Under the pieces are notes generated by a model. The model searched no databases and was not told the DNA's origin. It saw only the letters and a list, made by a program, of their open reading frames with translations. A program made the position numbers and the translations under genes. Shown in pieces: positions 1 through 8,200 of a stretch of 59,558 bases of DNA; the stretch's first letter is position 1; every line of letters starts with the position of its first letter. This DNA is from Clostridia bacterium (GTDB lineage Bacteria; Bacillota; Clostridia; Oscillospirales; Acutalibacteraceae): assembly GCA_017379935.1 (NCBI GenBank), contig JAFNVC010000013.1, positions 1-59,558 of the forward strand, in the 5' to 3' direction.

Positions 1-1
1 C

Positions 2-106
2 CAAACCACATTCATTCTACTTGGAGGATTAATTCTTTGCAACTACTTCGGCGGCTTTGAGCTCGCCGTTTTTGGCTTTGCTGAAGCCTTTTTCTTCCCC
101 CGGTAG
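2..106 (+). CDS. possible 3' end of a small hydrophobic protein (partial)
   Basis: An open frame enters from the left edge and ends at TAG 104-106. The visible 34 residues are rich in Phe, Gly and Leu (for example FGGFELAVFGFAEAFFFPR). I do not recognise the family. The stop codon lies inside a strong GC-rich hairpin (97-115), and the sequence resembles the short repetitive elements seen elsewhere in this window, so it may be repeat DNA rather than a gene. There is no start in the window. Confidence 0.2.
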   Translation, partial: QTTFILLGGLILCNYFGGFELAVFGFAEAFFFPR

Positions 107-115
107 AACCGGGGG
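97..115 (+). terminator. Rho-independent terminator-like hairpin
   Basis: Perfect 8-bp stem (CCCCCGGT / ACCGGGGG) with a 3-base loop, followed by TTTATTT. It would end transcription entering from the left. Confidence 0.5.
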
Positions 116-143
116 TTTATTTCCACCCCTAAAGGGACCAAGC

Positions 144-180
144 AAAAATCGACTTACTTTTTACCGTAAGTCGATTTTTT
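144..180. terminator. bidirectional terminator downstream of metA
   Basis: Inverted repeat with A-run on one side and T-run on the other (stem AAAAATCGACTTAC with its complement, loop about 8). It lies 31 bases beyond the metA stop, so it most likely terminates the leftward metY-metA transcript. Confidence 0.7.
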
Positions 181-210
181 ATTTTTTGTTCTTCGCTCCG
201 CAGGAAGGTC

Positions 211-1128
211 TTATTGAATTTCCTCAATATCATACGGAGTTGTCTGATATACAAAATAGTTCAGCCAGTTTGAGAAAAGAAGATTTGCATGTGCACGCCA
301 CGTTGCGAGCGGAGTTTTCGTCGGGTCGTCATCCGGGAAATAGTTCTTCGGAATCTGAATATCAAGACCCTTTTCACAGTCACGGAAATATTCGTCGCGA
401 AGCGTAGTTGCATCGTATTCCGAATGTCCCGTTACAAAAATCTGCTTACCGTTGTTTGTCGAAACCGCATAAACTCCCGTTTCGTCAGACGATGCAAGAA
501 TTTTAAGCTCCCCGACCGCTTCAACATCCTCGCGCTTTACGCTCGTGTAACGCGACTGCGGCACCATAAAGATATCGTCAAAGCCCCTGAAAAGAATAGA
601 ATGCTTATAATCGACCGTATGGGGATATACACCCGAGATTTTCTTATCAAGTCGGTACTTGTCGATACCGAAATGATAGTAAAGTCCCGCCTGAGCACCC
701 CAGCAGATATGGAAGGTGCTTGTTACGTGCTTCTTGCTCCACTCCATAATCTCGCAAAGCTCATCCCAGTACTCGACCTCTTCGAACGGCATAAGCTCAA
801 CGGGTGCACCCGTGATAATCATACCGTCATATTTCTTATGCTTGATTTCATCAAAGGTCTTGTAAAACGTGAGAAGATGCTCGGCTGATGTATGCTTCGA
901 CTTATGCGAGCTTGTGTGAATCAGCTCAAGCTCCACCTGCAACGGTGAGTTACCGAGCAGACGTGCGAACTGTGTTTCGGTTTCAATTTTTTTCGGCATA
1001 AGATTCAGAAGAAGAATCTTAAGCGGTCTTATATCCTGCGTAATGGCGCGTGTTTCCGTCATAACGAAGATGTTCTCCTCGTTGAGCACCTTTACGGCAG
1101 GCAATTCGTTAGGAATTTTAATAGGCAT
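211..1128 (-). CDS. metA: homoserine O-acetyltransferase (MetA family)
   Basis: This enzyme activates homoserine by O-acylation, the first committed step of methionine synthesis, in the cytoplasm. The 305-residue protein is full length for the family. It has the nucleophile Cys142 in ICWGAQAG, and His235 and Glu237 in GHSEYD, which match the MetA catalytic triad numbering. Residue 111 is Glu (APVELMPF). In characterised MetA proteins Glu111 goes with acetyl-CoA use and Gly111 with succinyl-CoA use, so I call it an acetyltransferase; that is inference from one residue. It lies 12 bases downstream of metY, an O-acetylhomoserine sulfhydrylase-type gene, which fits. It probably shares the metY promoter and T-box leader. 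Confidence 0.93.
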   Translation of the reverse strand: MPIKIPNELPAVKVLNEENIFVMTETRAITQDIRPLKILLLNLMPKKIETETQFARLLGNSPLQVELELIHTSSHKSKHTSAEHLLTFYKTFDEIKHKKYDGMIITGAPVELMPFEEVEYWDELCEIMEWSKKHVTSTFHICWGAQAGLYYHFGIDKYRLDKKISGVYPHTVDYKHSILFRGFDDIFMVPQSRYTSVKREDVEAVGELKILASSDETGVYAVSTNNGKQIFVTGHSEYDATTLRDEYFRDCEKGLDIQIPKNYFPDDDPTKTPLATWRAHANLLFSNWLNYFVYQTTPYDIEEIQ

Positions 1129-1140
1129 TTAAATCAACTC

Positions 1141-2430
1141 TTAATCTTCAACTTTTGCTAATGCCTGTGCGATATCCTCGATGAGGTCGTCGGCATTTTC
1201 AAGTCCGCAGGAGAAGCGGACAAGGTTTGCAGGTACACCTGCAGCTGCAAGCTCCTCGTCGTTCATCTGACGGTGAGTTGCGCTTGCCGGATGCAGACAG
1301 CAGGTTCTTGCATCGGCAACGTGTGTTTCGATTGCGGCAATTTTAAGGTTTTTCATAAAGGTTTCTGCAGCCTTTCTTCCGCCCTTGAGACCGAAGCTTA
1401 CAACACCGCAGGAGCCGTTGGGAAGATACTTCTGCGCAAGTGAATAGCACTTATCTCCCTCAAGAGACGGATATGTTACCCAATCAACCTTATCGTTACC
1501 CTGAAGGAACTTTGCAACTGCGAGACCGTTCTCACAGTGTCTTGCGATTCTGACGTGAAGGCTCTCAAGGCCGAGGTTAAGAAGGAATGCATTCTGCGGA
1601 GACTGGATTGAGCCGAAGTCACGCATAAGCTGTGCTGTTGCCTTAGTGATGAATGCGCCCTCCTTGCCGAACTTCTCGGCATAAGTGATGCCGTGGTAGC
1701 TGTCATCGGGAGTGCAGAGACCGGGGAATTTATCAGCGTGCGCCATCCAGTCAAAGTTGCCTGAATCAACGATACAGCCGCCGACACCTGCGCCGTGACC
1801 GTCCATATACTTTGTTGTTGAATGAGTTACGATATCTGCGCCCCACTCGAACGGACGGCAGTTTACGGGTGTTGCAAAGGTGTTATCGATAACAAGAGGT
1901 ACGCCGTGAGCGTGTGCAGCCTTTGCAAAACGCTCGATATCAAGCACGTTGAGTGCAGGGTTTGCGATAGTCTCGCCGAAAACAGCCTTTGTGTTCGGAC
2001 GGAATGCTGCTTCAAGCTCTTCGTCGGAGCAGTCGGGCTCAACGAAGGTAAACTCGATACCCATTCTCTTCATCGTAACTGCGAAGAGGTTGTATGTTCC
2101 GCCGTAGATAGTGGAGGAAGAAACAACGTGATCACCGCAGGATGCGAGATTGAATATTGAATAGAAGGATGCTGCCTGACCTGAGGATGTCAGCATAGCC
2201 GCTGTACCGCCCTCAAGCTCACAGATTTTTGCCGCAACATAATCGTTGGTCGGATTCTGAAGTCTTGTATAGAAATATCCCGAAGCTTCAAGGTCAAAAA
2301 GCTTGCCCATATCTTCGCTTGTTGCATATTTAAAGGTTGTGCTCTGAATAATAGGAATCTGACGGGGCTCACCGTTGCCGGGTGTATAGCCGCCCTGAAC
2401 ACATTTGGTCTCGATTCTTAAATCGCTCAT
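1141..2430 (-). CDS. metY: O-acetylhomoserine sulfhydrylase (PLP-dependent)
   Basis: Cytoplasmic PLP enzyme of the Cys/Met metabolism family that makes homocysteine from O-acetylhomoserine and sulfide. At 429 residues it has the usual MetY length, longer than MetB/MetC. The PLP-binding lysine is Lys207 in HSTTKYMDGHG, preceded by the cofactor aspartate region VIDNTFATP. The start ATG follows GAGGTAATATT on the minus strand. It is first in a two-gene operon with metA, so the pathway here is direct sulfhydrylation via acetylhomoserine. A T-box leader lies immediately upstream. Confidence 0.93.
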   Translation of the reverse strand: MSDLRIETKCVQGGYTPGNGEPRQIPIIQSTTFKYATSEDMGKLFDLEASGYFYTRLQNPTNDYVAAKICELEGGTAAMLTSSGQAASFYSIFNLASCGDHVVSSSTIYGGTYNLFAVTMKRMGIEFTFVEPDCSDEELEAAFRPNTKAVFGETIANPALNVLDIERFAKAAHAHGVPLVIDNTFATPVNCRPFEWGADIVTHSTTKYMDGHGAGVGGCIVDSGNFDWMAHADKFPGLCTPDDSYHGITYAEKFGKEGAFITKATAQLMRDFGSIQSPQNAFLLNLGLESLHVRIARHCENGLAVAKFLQGNDKVDWVTYPSLEGDKCYSLAQKYLPNGSCGVVSFGLKGGRKAAETFMKNLKIAAIETHVADARTCCLHPASATHRQMNDEELAAAGVPANLVRFSCGLENADDLIEDIAQALAKVED

Positions 2431-2449
2431 AATATTACCTCATTTCTAA

Positions 2450-2698
2450 AAATAAAACCGTCCCAAAGCAAGAACTTTGAGACGGGAAATATACCCGCGG
2501 TACCACTCAAATTGCAGTAGATACTGCCACCTTTAGACTCTGACAAGTCCTATACCCTAACGCGGTAAAACGGAAAACCCTACTGTTATTTCAGATTTTC
2601 AGCTCAGAAGCCATAGGCGATTAAAACATCGTTATCAGCTCGCACCGACCGCTGACTCTCTTAAAATTCCGTTTTATGCCCTCTTCGTCACAGCTATT
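2450..2698 (-). promoter_or_regulatory. T-box leader (probably methionine-specific)
   Basis: Between the promoter and metY the minus strand holds an approximately 250-base leader. It has an AGAGAG element, a GGTGCGAGC-type apical loop, and the T-box sequence GAGTGGTACCGCGGG (2508-2494), which pairs with the NCCA end of an uncharged tRNA. A terminator hairpin at 2485-2458 (11-bp stem with one mismatch) is followed by TTTTATTTTT. The T-box overlaps the competing antiterminator. ATG at 2614-2612, followed by G, is a candidate specifier codon. I could not fold the specifier loop confidently, so Met specificity rests mainly on the downstream genes. Confidence 0.88.
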
Positions 2699-2704
2699 AA
2701 ATGA

Positions 2705-2733
2705 ATGATATCACTTTACTTTTGAATTGTCAA
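2705..2733 (-). promoter_or_regulatory. sigma-A promoter of metY-metA
   Basis: On the minus strand a perfect -35 TTGACA (2733-2728) and -10 TATCAT (2710-2705) are separated by 17 bases. The expected transcript starts near 2698, just ahead of the T-box leader. The -35 box sits at the upstream gene boundary. Confidence 0.8.
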
Positions 2734-2736
2734 TAA

Positions 2737-4143
2737 TTATTTGTTTTTAACGAGGACTACTGCCTGCTTTCCGAGAAGCTCCCATCGGTCCTCAAATTTA
2801 CTTTTATCAAAGGTAAGCACGCCGTTATCGTACGGGTCAACAGTTGTAACGGTTGTTGAAGAATAGCCCGACAGAATCATAACGTGAGTACCTCTCGGAT
2901 ATTCAAAATACTTGCCCGTGCTCTCAATATACCACGCGTTGACCTTAGTCGGATTCTGCATTTTATACGTTGCCCAGACGATTGCTGGTGAGCCGTCGCT
3001 GATGTAGCCGAGCAATTCATCAAAGGAGCAGCCGCTGATTCTGACCGCCGTATAACCGCCGCCGCGCTCGTCAATAGCCTTCTGCAAGGCCTTAGTTACA
3101 GCGGGTGAAAATACACCGTAGCCGGGGGTTGAGCTTGTATACGTATATCTCGGGTCACCGACGAACATTTCGTTGATATCGGGGCCGTAGGTCTTGCCGT
3201 TTTTCTTATAAAGATTCTTGCGCGGGATGATATTGACCATCTGGTCGATGTTAATCGAATAGCCGTAATACTTAAGAAGCATACAGCAGGACGCCGCCTC
3301 ACAGCCCGTAGGATATTTCGGAAGCTGGCTGACATAGGGAATATTCATCGCCGTTACGGTAACCTTACAGGTGACCGACTTCTTCGTGCCGTCAGTTGTC
3401 GTACCCGTTATTGTTGCCGTACCGATTTTTCTTCCCTGAATAACGCCGTCGGCATCAACCGTTGCGACGCTCTTGTCGGACGTTGTCCACGACATAGTCT
3501 TATTTATAACATCAGCAGGAGCAAAGGTCACCTTCTGTGCATATTTCGCGCCCTGTGTCAGAGTAATTGCTGTCTTATCCACCTTAACGGCGGTGATAAG
3601 CGGTGCGACGGTAAGATGGATTGATTTTTCAAGATTTGTGCCGTCCGTTGTTTTCGCCGTAAGCGTTACCTTACCCGCTTTTACAGCCGTCACAGTGCCG
3701 TTTTTATCAATATCCGCAATACTTTTATCGGATGAAATCCACTCGATTTCGGTATTATCCGCGATTCTCGGGTTAAATTCAACCGCTTCAAGAGTCAGCT
3801 TGCCGCCGACGGTAACAGCCGTATCGCCCGAATTAAGAGAAAAATCCTTAACCTTAATCTCAAGTCCGACGGATTTTTGCAGAATAAGAAGTGCATCTAC
3901 CGAATTGACGCTTCCGCTCATATCAAGATCGGCGCAGTATACGTTTTCCTCAGTTTTTTCAATAAGACCGACCGACATCTGCAGCATATAAAGCGCATCC
4001 AGCGAGTTGAGCTTTCCGCTGCCGTCAACATCACCGAAGAACGGCGCCGCCGAGGTAAAAATCACACTTCCCGAAAGAACCGAGAACACAGTGATGACCG
4101 ATAAAATAATACATAAGAATTTTTGGGAGATCTGCTTTTTCAT
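2737..4143 (-). CDS. secreted dockerin / Ig-like / C39-type cysteine peptidase
   Basis: Exported protein of 468 residues. A signal peptide covers about residues 1-32. Residues 36-97 form a type I dockerin with two calcium-loop repeats (DVDGSGKLNSLDAL and DLDMSGSVNSVDAL). Two bacterial Ig-like (BIG2) domains follow at about 100-180 and 183-264. A C-terminal C39-like papain-fold peptidase domain spans about 267-468. Its likely catalytic residues are visible: Gln273, Cys281 in TGCEAAS, His420 in GTHVMIL and Asp436 in DPYDNG. The dockerin implies attachment to a cohesin on a scaffold or the cell surface, and cohesin-like proteins occur elsewhere in this window. Substrate is unknown: it could cleave leader peptides, host proteins or cell-wall peptides. 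Confidence 0.85.
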   Translation of the reverse strand: MKKQISQKFLCIILSVITVFSVLSGSVIFTSAAPFFGDVDGSGKLNSLDALYMLQMSVGLIEKTEENVYCADLDMSGSVNSVDALLILQKSVGLEIKVKDFSLNSGDTAVTVGGKLTLEAVEFNPRIADNTEIEWISSDKSIADIDKNGTVTAVKAGKVTLTAKTTDGTNLEKSIHLTVAPLITAVKVDKTAITLTQGAKYAQKVTFAPADVINKTMSWTTSDKSVATVDADGVIQGRKIGTATITGTTTDGTKKSVTCKVTVTAMNIPYVSQLPKYPTGCEAASCCMLLKYYGYSINIDQMVNIIPRKNLYKKNGKTYGPDINEMFVGDPRYTYTSSTPGYGVFSPAVTKALQKAIDERGGGYTAVRISGCSFDELLGYISDGSPAIVWATYKMQNPTKVNAWYIESTGKYFEYPRGTHVMILSGYSSTTVTTVDPYDNGVLTFDKSKFEDRWELLGKQAVVLVKNK

Positions 4144-4177
4144 TTATAATCTCTTTTCCGCATTTAGTTTTCTAAAA

Positions 4178-4206
4178 AGTATATACCTATATATTGTGGC
4201 TGTCAA
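4178..4206 (-). promoter_or_regulatory. promoter of the dockerin peptidase gene
   Basis: Minus strand -35 TTGACA (4206-4201), 17-base spacer, -10 TATACT (4183-4178), about 35 bases upstream of the start codon. Confidence 0.75.
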
Positions 4207-4315
4207 CCGAATTGTAAAAAATCGACACAAAACAATAAAAAGTAACGGTATAAGTGCTTCGCGCATACAATACCATTGAGGCTTTATGTCTCAAAAATCA
4301 AAAAGGAGGAAGAAT

Positions 4316-5170
4316 ATGGCTACCTTTTTCAACCAGGCAACACTCAGCTATAACGGAAACTCCGTCAATTCTAATATTGTAACAGGTGAGCTTGTGGAGG
4401 TTATAACTGCAACCAAAACCGCACTCACGGACGATTATACAACGGGTGACATCGTAAGCTACGCCGTAAGCATTATAAATTCGGGTACAACCGATTTCCG
4501 CGGTCTTGAAATCACAGACAACCTCGGTGCTTACACCTTCAACGAAACCACCCTCGTTCCCCTCACCTATGTTGACGGCTCCGTCAGATATTTTATAAAC
4601 GGCGACCTCACCGCCGCTCCGACAGTTACTGCAGGTCCTCCGCTGACAATCAGCGGTATCACGGTTCCTGCAGGCGGAAATGCAATAATCATTTATTCCG
4701 CAAGAGTGAACAGCTTTGCACCGCTCGGTGAAGGTGCGGCTATCACGAACACCGTAACGGTTACGGGCGGAGGCTTGAGCTCGGATATCACAGCCGAGGC
4801 AACCATTCCCGCTGTTACCGAAGCAAGCCTGACAATCACCAAAACACTCAATCCGACAACTGTCACGGATAACGGTGAGCTGACCTATACCTTTATTATA
4901 CAGAACACAGGAGCTCAGGCCGTAACAGCTACAGACGACGCAAGCATCACAGATACCTTCGACCCGATTATTGACATTACCGATGTAACCTTCGACGGTG
5001 CATTATGGACAGAGGGTACAAACTACACCTATGATGAAACAACGGGTCTTTTCACAACAGTACCCGGTCAGATTACGGTTCCTGCCGCAACCTATACTCA
5101 GGACCCGGCAACAGGCGCTTATATCATCAATCCCGGCACAGTAACGCTTACTGTAACAGGAACAGTATAA
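4316..5170 (+). CDS. DUF11 (Ig-like repeat) protein without signal peptide
   Basis: Start chosen at ATG 4316 because AGGAGGA (4304-4310) lies 5 bases upstream; the longer frame from 4286 lacks such a site. The 284-residue product starts MATFFNQATLSYNG and contains two DUF11-type beta-sandwich repeats, each opening with a T-K-T-L/A motif (ATKTALTDDYTTGD near residue 30 and ITKTLNPTTVTDNG near 175). It is rich in Thr, Val and Asn and poor in Cys. DUF11 domains are usually found in large surface proteins, but I see no signal peptide, transmembrane segment or sortase motif. How it leaves the cell, if it does, is unclear. It ends at a convergent terminator shared with carB. Confidence 0.75.
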   Translation: MATFFNQATLSYNGNSVNSNIVTGELVEVITATKTALTDDYTTGDIVSYAVSIINSGTTDFRGLEITDNLGAYTFNETTLVPLTYVDGSVRYFINGDLTAAPTVTAGPPLTISGITVPAGGNAIIIYSARVNSFAPLGEGAAITNTVTVTGGGLSSDITAEATIPAVTEASLTITKTLNPTTVTDNGELTYTFIIQNTGAQAVTATDDASITDTFDPIIDITDVTFDGALWTEGTNYTYDETTGLFTTVPGQITVPAATYTQDPATGAYIINPGTVTLTVTGTV

Positions 5171-5200
5171 AAAATTAAGCTCGCTTCGCAAGATAAGCTG

Positions 5201-5234
5201 AAGCACCCTGAGAAGAATTCTTCTCAGGGTGCTT
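5201..5234. terminator. bidirectional terminator, perfect 34-bp palindrome
   Basis: Arms of 17 bases (AAGCACCCTGAGAAGAA and its exact complement) with no unpaired loop in the duplex. It separates the convergent DUF11 gene and carB and has A/T-rich flanks on both sides. Confidence 0.85.
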
Positions 5235-5249
5235 ATTTAAATCAGTAAA

Positions 5250-8200
5250 TTAATACTCTACAACGCCTTCGTAAACCTTGTATGTATCACCGTTGACGAG
5301 GATTGTTTCGTCTGTGTAAGTGATTACGAGGTCGCCGCCCGGCATCTTGACCGTGATGTCCTCGCCCTTCTTGCACATTCCGAGCTCTGTTGCAACAACA
5401 ACAGTTGCCGCTGCTGATGCGCCGCAGCTGAGGCTTTCGCCGTTGACCGCACGCTCATAGCATCTGAGCTTGATTGTGTTCTTATCAATAAGACGTGCAA
5501 CGCCTGTATTGATATATTCGGGAAGGATATCGGAGTTACGGATCATATCACCGAACTCATTGATATTCATCGAATCGATATCATCTCTGAATACGATACA
5601 ATGCGGGTTACCGACAGAAACACAGTTGAGAGTCATCTTCTCGCCTGCAATCTCTGCTTCATAGCCGATTGCATTTTCAGCATCAATGCTCATCGGGATG
5701 CTTGCGGGGTTGAAGTCGGGCTTGCCGATATCAACAGTTGCGGAACGGATCTCGCCGTTGAAGGTGTAAAGCTTAACCTTCATAACACCGCAGGGTGTCT
5801 CGATTGTCATATTCTTCTTCGGCACGATACCGTTATCGTAAAGATACTTTGCAGCGCAACGGATGCTGTTAGCAGCCATACGTGTCTGTGTTCCGTCGTT
5901 GTTGTAAACAACCATCTTTGCATCCGCAATCTCGGATCCTTCAAGAAGAACTACTCCGTCAGCACCGATACCGAAGTGACGGTCTGTGAAGTTTACTGTA
6001 AGTGACTCGGGAGACGGGATAACCTTACAGAAATTGTTGAAGTAGATGTCGTCGTTACCTGTTGCCTGCATCTTTGTAAACTTAAGCTGCATCTTCTCCT
6101 CGCGGAGGTTGTTGATATCAACAAGCTCTGTATTACGCTGTGTGAAGCGGCTTGCGAGAATATCGCAGAGTGCGTTTGCAGTATCGAGTGATGTAAGAGT
6201 ACAGATTGAAAGCTGAACAGCACGGCGGTGAATCTTGATAAAGTTCTGGATTGTTGACTGCTTTGTTGAGCCTGTATAAACGATGTAGTCAATCTTGCCT
6301 GTTTCAAGAACGTCAAGAATTGCGCTGCAATCGTTGAAGTCACCGATTGTCTCAACCTCGATGCCTGCCGCACGGAGGCCGACACCTGTCTTTGCTGTTG
6401 AGTAAATCTTAAGGCCGAGGTCAGCAAACTTTCTTGCGATGCCTACGATTTCGGGCTTGTCCTTATCGTGAACGCTGATGAGAACACCTGCATTGTATTT
6501 CTTATCGTGGTATGTGCTTTCAAGACCAACCTTGAAGCCTGCAGACACAAGACCCTTGAAGAGTGCCTCGTTAAGAGTTCTGCCGATACCGAGAACCTCA
6601 CCCGTTGACTTCATCTCAGGACCAAGCTCTGAGTTGATGTCGCTGAGCTTTTCAAATGAGAATACGGGAACCTTGATTGCGAAATACGGCGGAATCTTAT
6701 AAAGACCTACACCGTAGCCGAGCTCCTTGAGCGGAGTACCAACCATAACCTTTGTTGCAAGCTCAACCATCGGAACACCCGTAACCTTACTGATATAAGG
6801 AATTGTACGGGAAGCACGCGGATTAACCTCGATAACGTGAAGCTCATTCTGATAAATGAGGTACTGGATATTAACAAGACCCTTTGTGCCGAGTGCAAGA
6901 GCAAGATTCGTTGAGCATTCAACGATTCTGTCAAGCATCTTATCGGGGATATTGAACGGCGGATAAACTGCGATTGAGTCACCTGAGTGAACACCTGCAC
7001 GCTCGATATGCTCCATAACACCGGGGATAAGAACATCCTTACCGTCGGAGATAACGTCAACCTCAAGCTCTGTACCCATCATATACTTATCAACAAGCAC
7101 GGGGTTTTCAATCTTCTGAGCGAGGATGATATCCATATAGATACGGACATCTGTCTCGTTATATGCGATTGTCATATTCTGACCGCCGATAACGTATGAC
7201 GGACGGAGAAGAACGGGATATTCAAGCTCTTCAGCAGCCTTGAGAGCCTCGTCAACATTCATAACAGTCTGACCCTTGGGTCTTCTGATATTGAAGGACT
7301 CAAGAAGTGCATCGAAGCGCTCTCTGTCCTCTGCGATGTCGATACCCTCTGCTGATGTACCGAGAATCTTAATTCCGCTTTCATCAAGGAACTTTGTGAG
7401 CTTGATAGCTGTCTGACCGCCGAATGCAACAACGACGCCAACGGGATTTTCAACCTTGATGACGTTCATAACGTCCTCGTCGTTGAGAGGCTCGAAGTAA
7501 AGTCTGTCAGCAGTATCGAAGTCTGTTGAAACAGTTTCGGGGTTGTTGTTGATGATAACAACCTCGTAGCCGAGCTGCTTAAGAGTCCATACGCAGTGAA
7601 CTGATGAGTAGTCGAACTCGATACCCTGTCCGATACGGATGGGACCTGAGCCGAGAACGATGATAGTCTCCTTATCGCCGCGCTTGATTTCTCTTGATTC
7701 GCATTCTGTGTCATAGGTTGAGTAGAAATACGGGGTTTCAGCCTTGAACTCTGCACCGCAGGTGTCAACCATCTTGTATACTGCATCAAGTGTCTTTTCG
7801 GGAAGCTTGCCTGCATACTTGAGGATAGTTGCATCCTTGTAGCCGTATTTCTTACCCTTGATGTAGTAATCCTCATCGAGGTTACCGCTTTCAAGCATTT
7901 TTTCGTAATCTGCAAGGTTCTTGAGCTTTGCAAGGAACCACTCGTCAATCATTGTGATTTCGTGGATTTTCTCGATGCTTACGCCCTCTTTAAGAGCCTT
8001 GAAAACTGTGAAGAGTCTGATGTCGTCCTGATCGTGGAGCTTTTCGACAACATCCATATTCTCGGGGAATTTATTGTAATTGAGAGTGTCAAGACCGATT
8101 TCTGCACCGCGGACAGCCTTCATAATAGCCATCTCGAAGGACGGTGCGATAGCCATAACCTCACCCGTAGCCTTCATCTGAGTGCCAAGCTTACGGCTGG

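Noticed and set aside
2436-2700. SAM riboswitch (S-box) ahead of metY
   Set aside because: The conserved T-box sequence GTGGTACCGCG and AGAGAG elements with terminator are present, and the S-box core motifs are not.
6080-6110. Frameshift or missing stop explaining the CarB-DapF fusion
   Set aside because: Both parts are in one uninterrupted frame with normal codon use and expected lengths. A base error destroying a stop codon cannot be fully excluded without other genomes, but I see no sign of one.
5993-6427. Ser/Gln-rich open frame on the minus strand inside carB
   Set aside because: Out-of-frame shadow; the Ser/Gln bias comes from reading another frame of the same codons.
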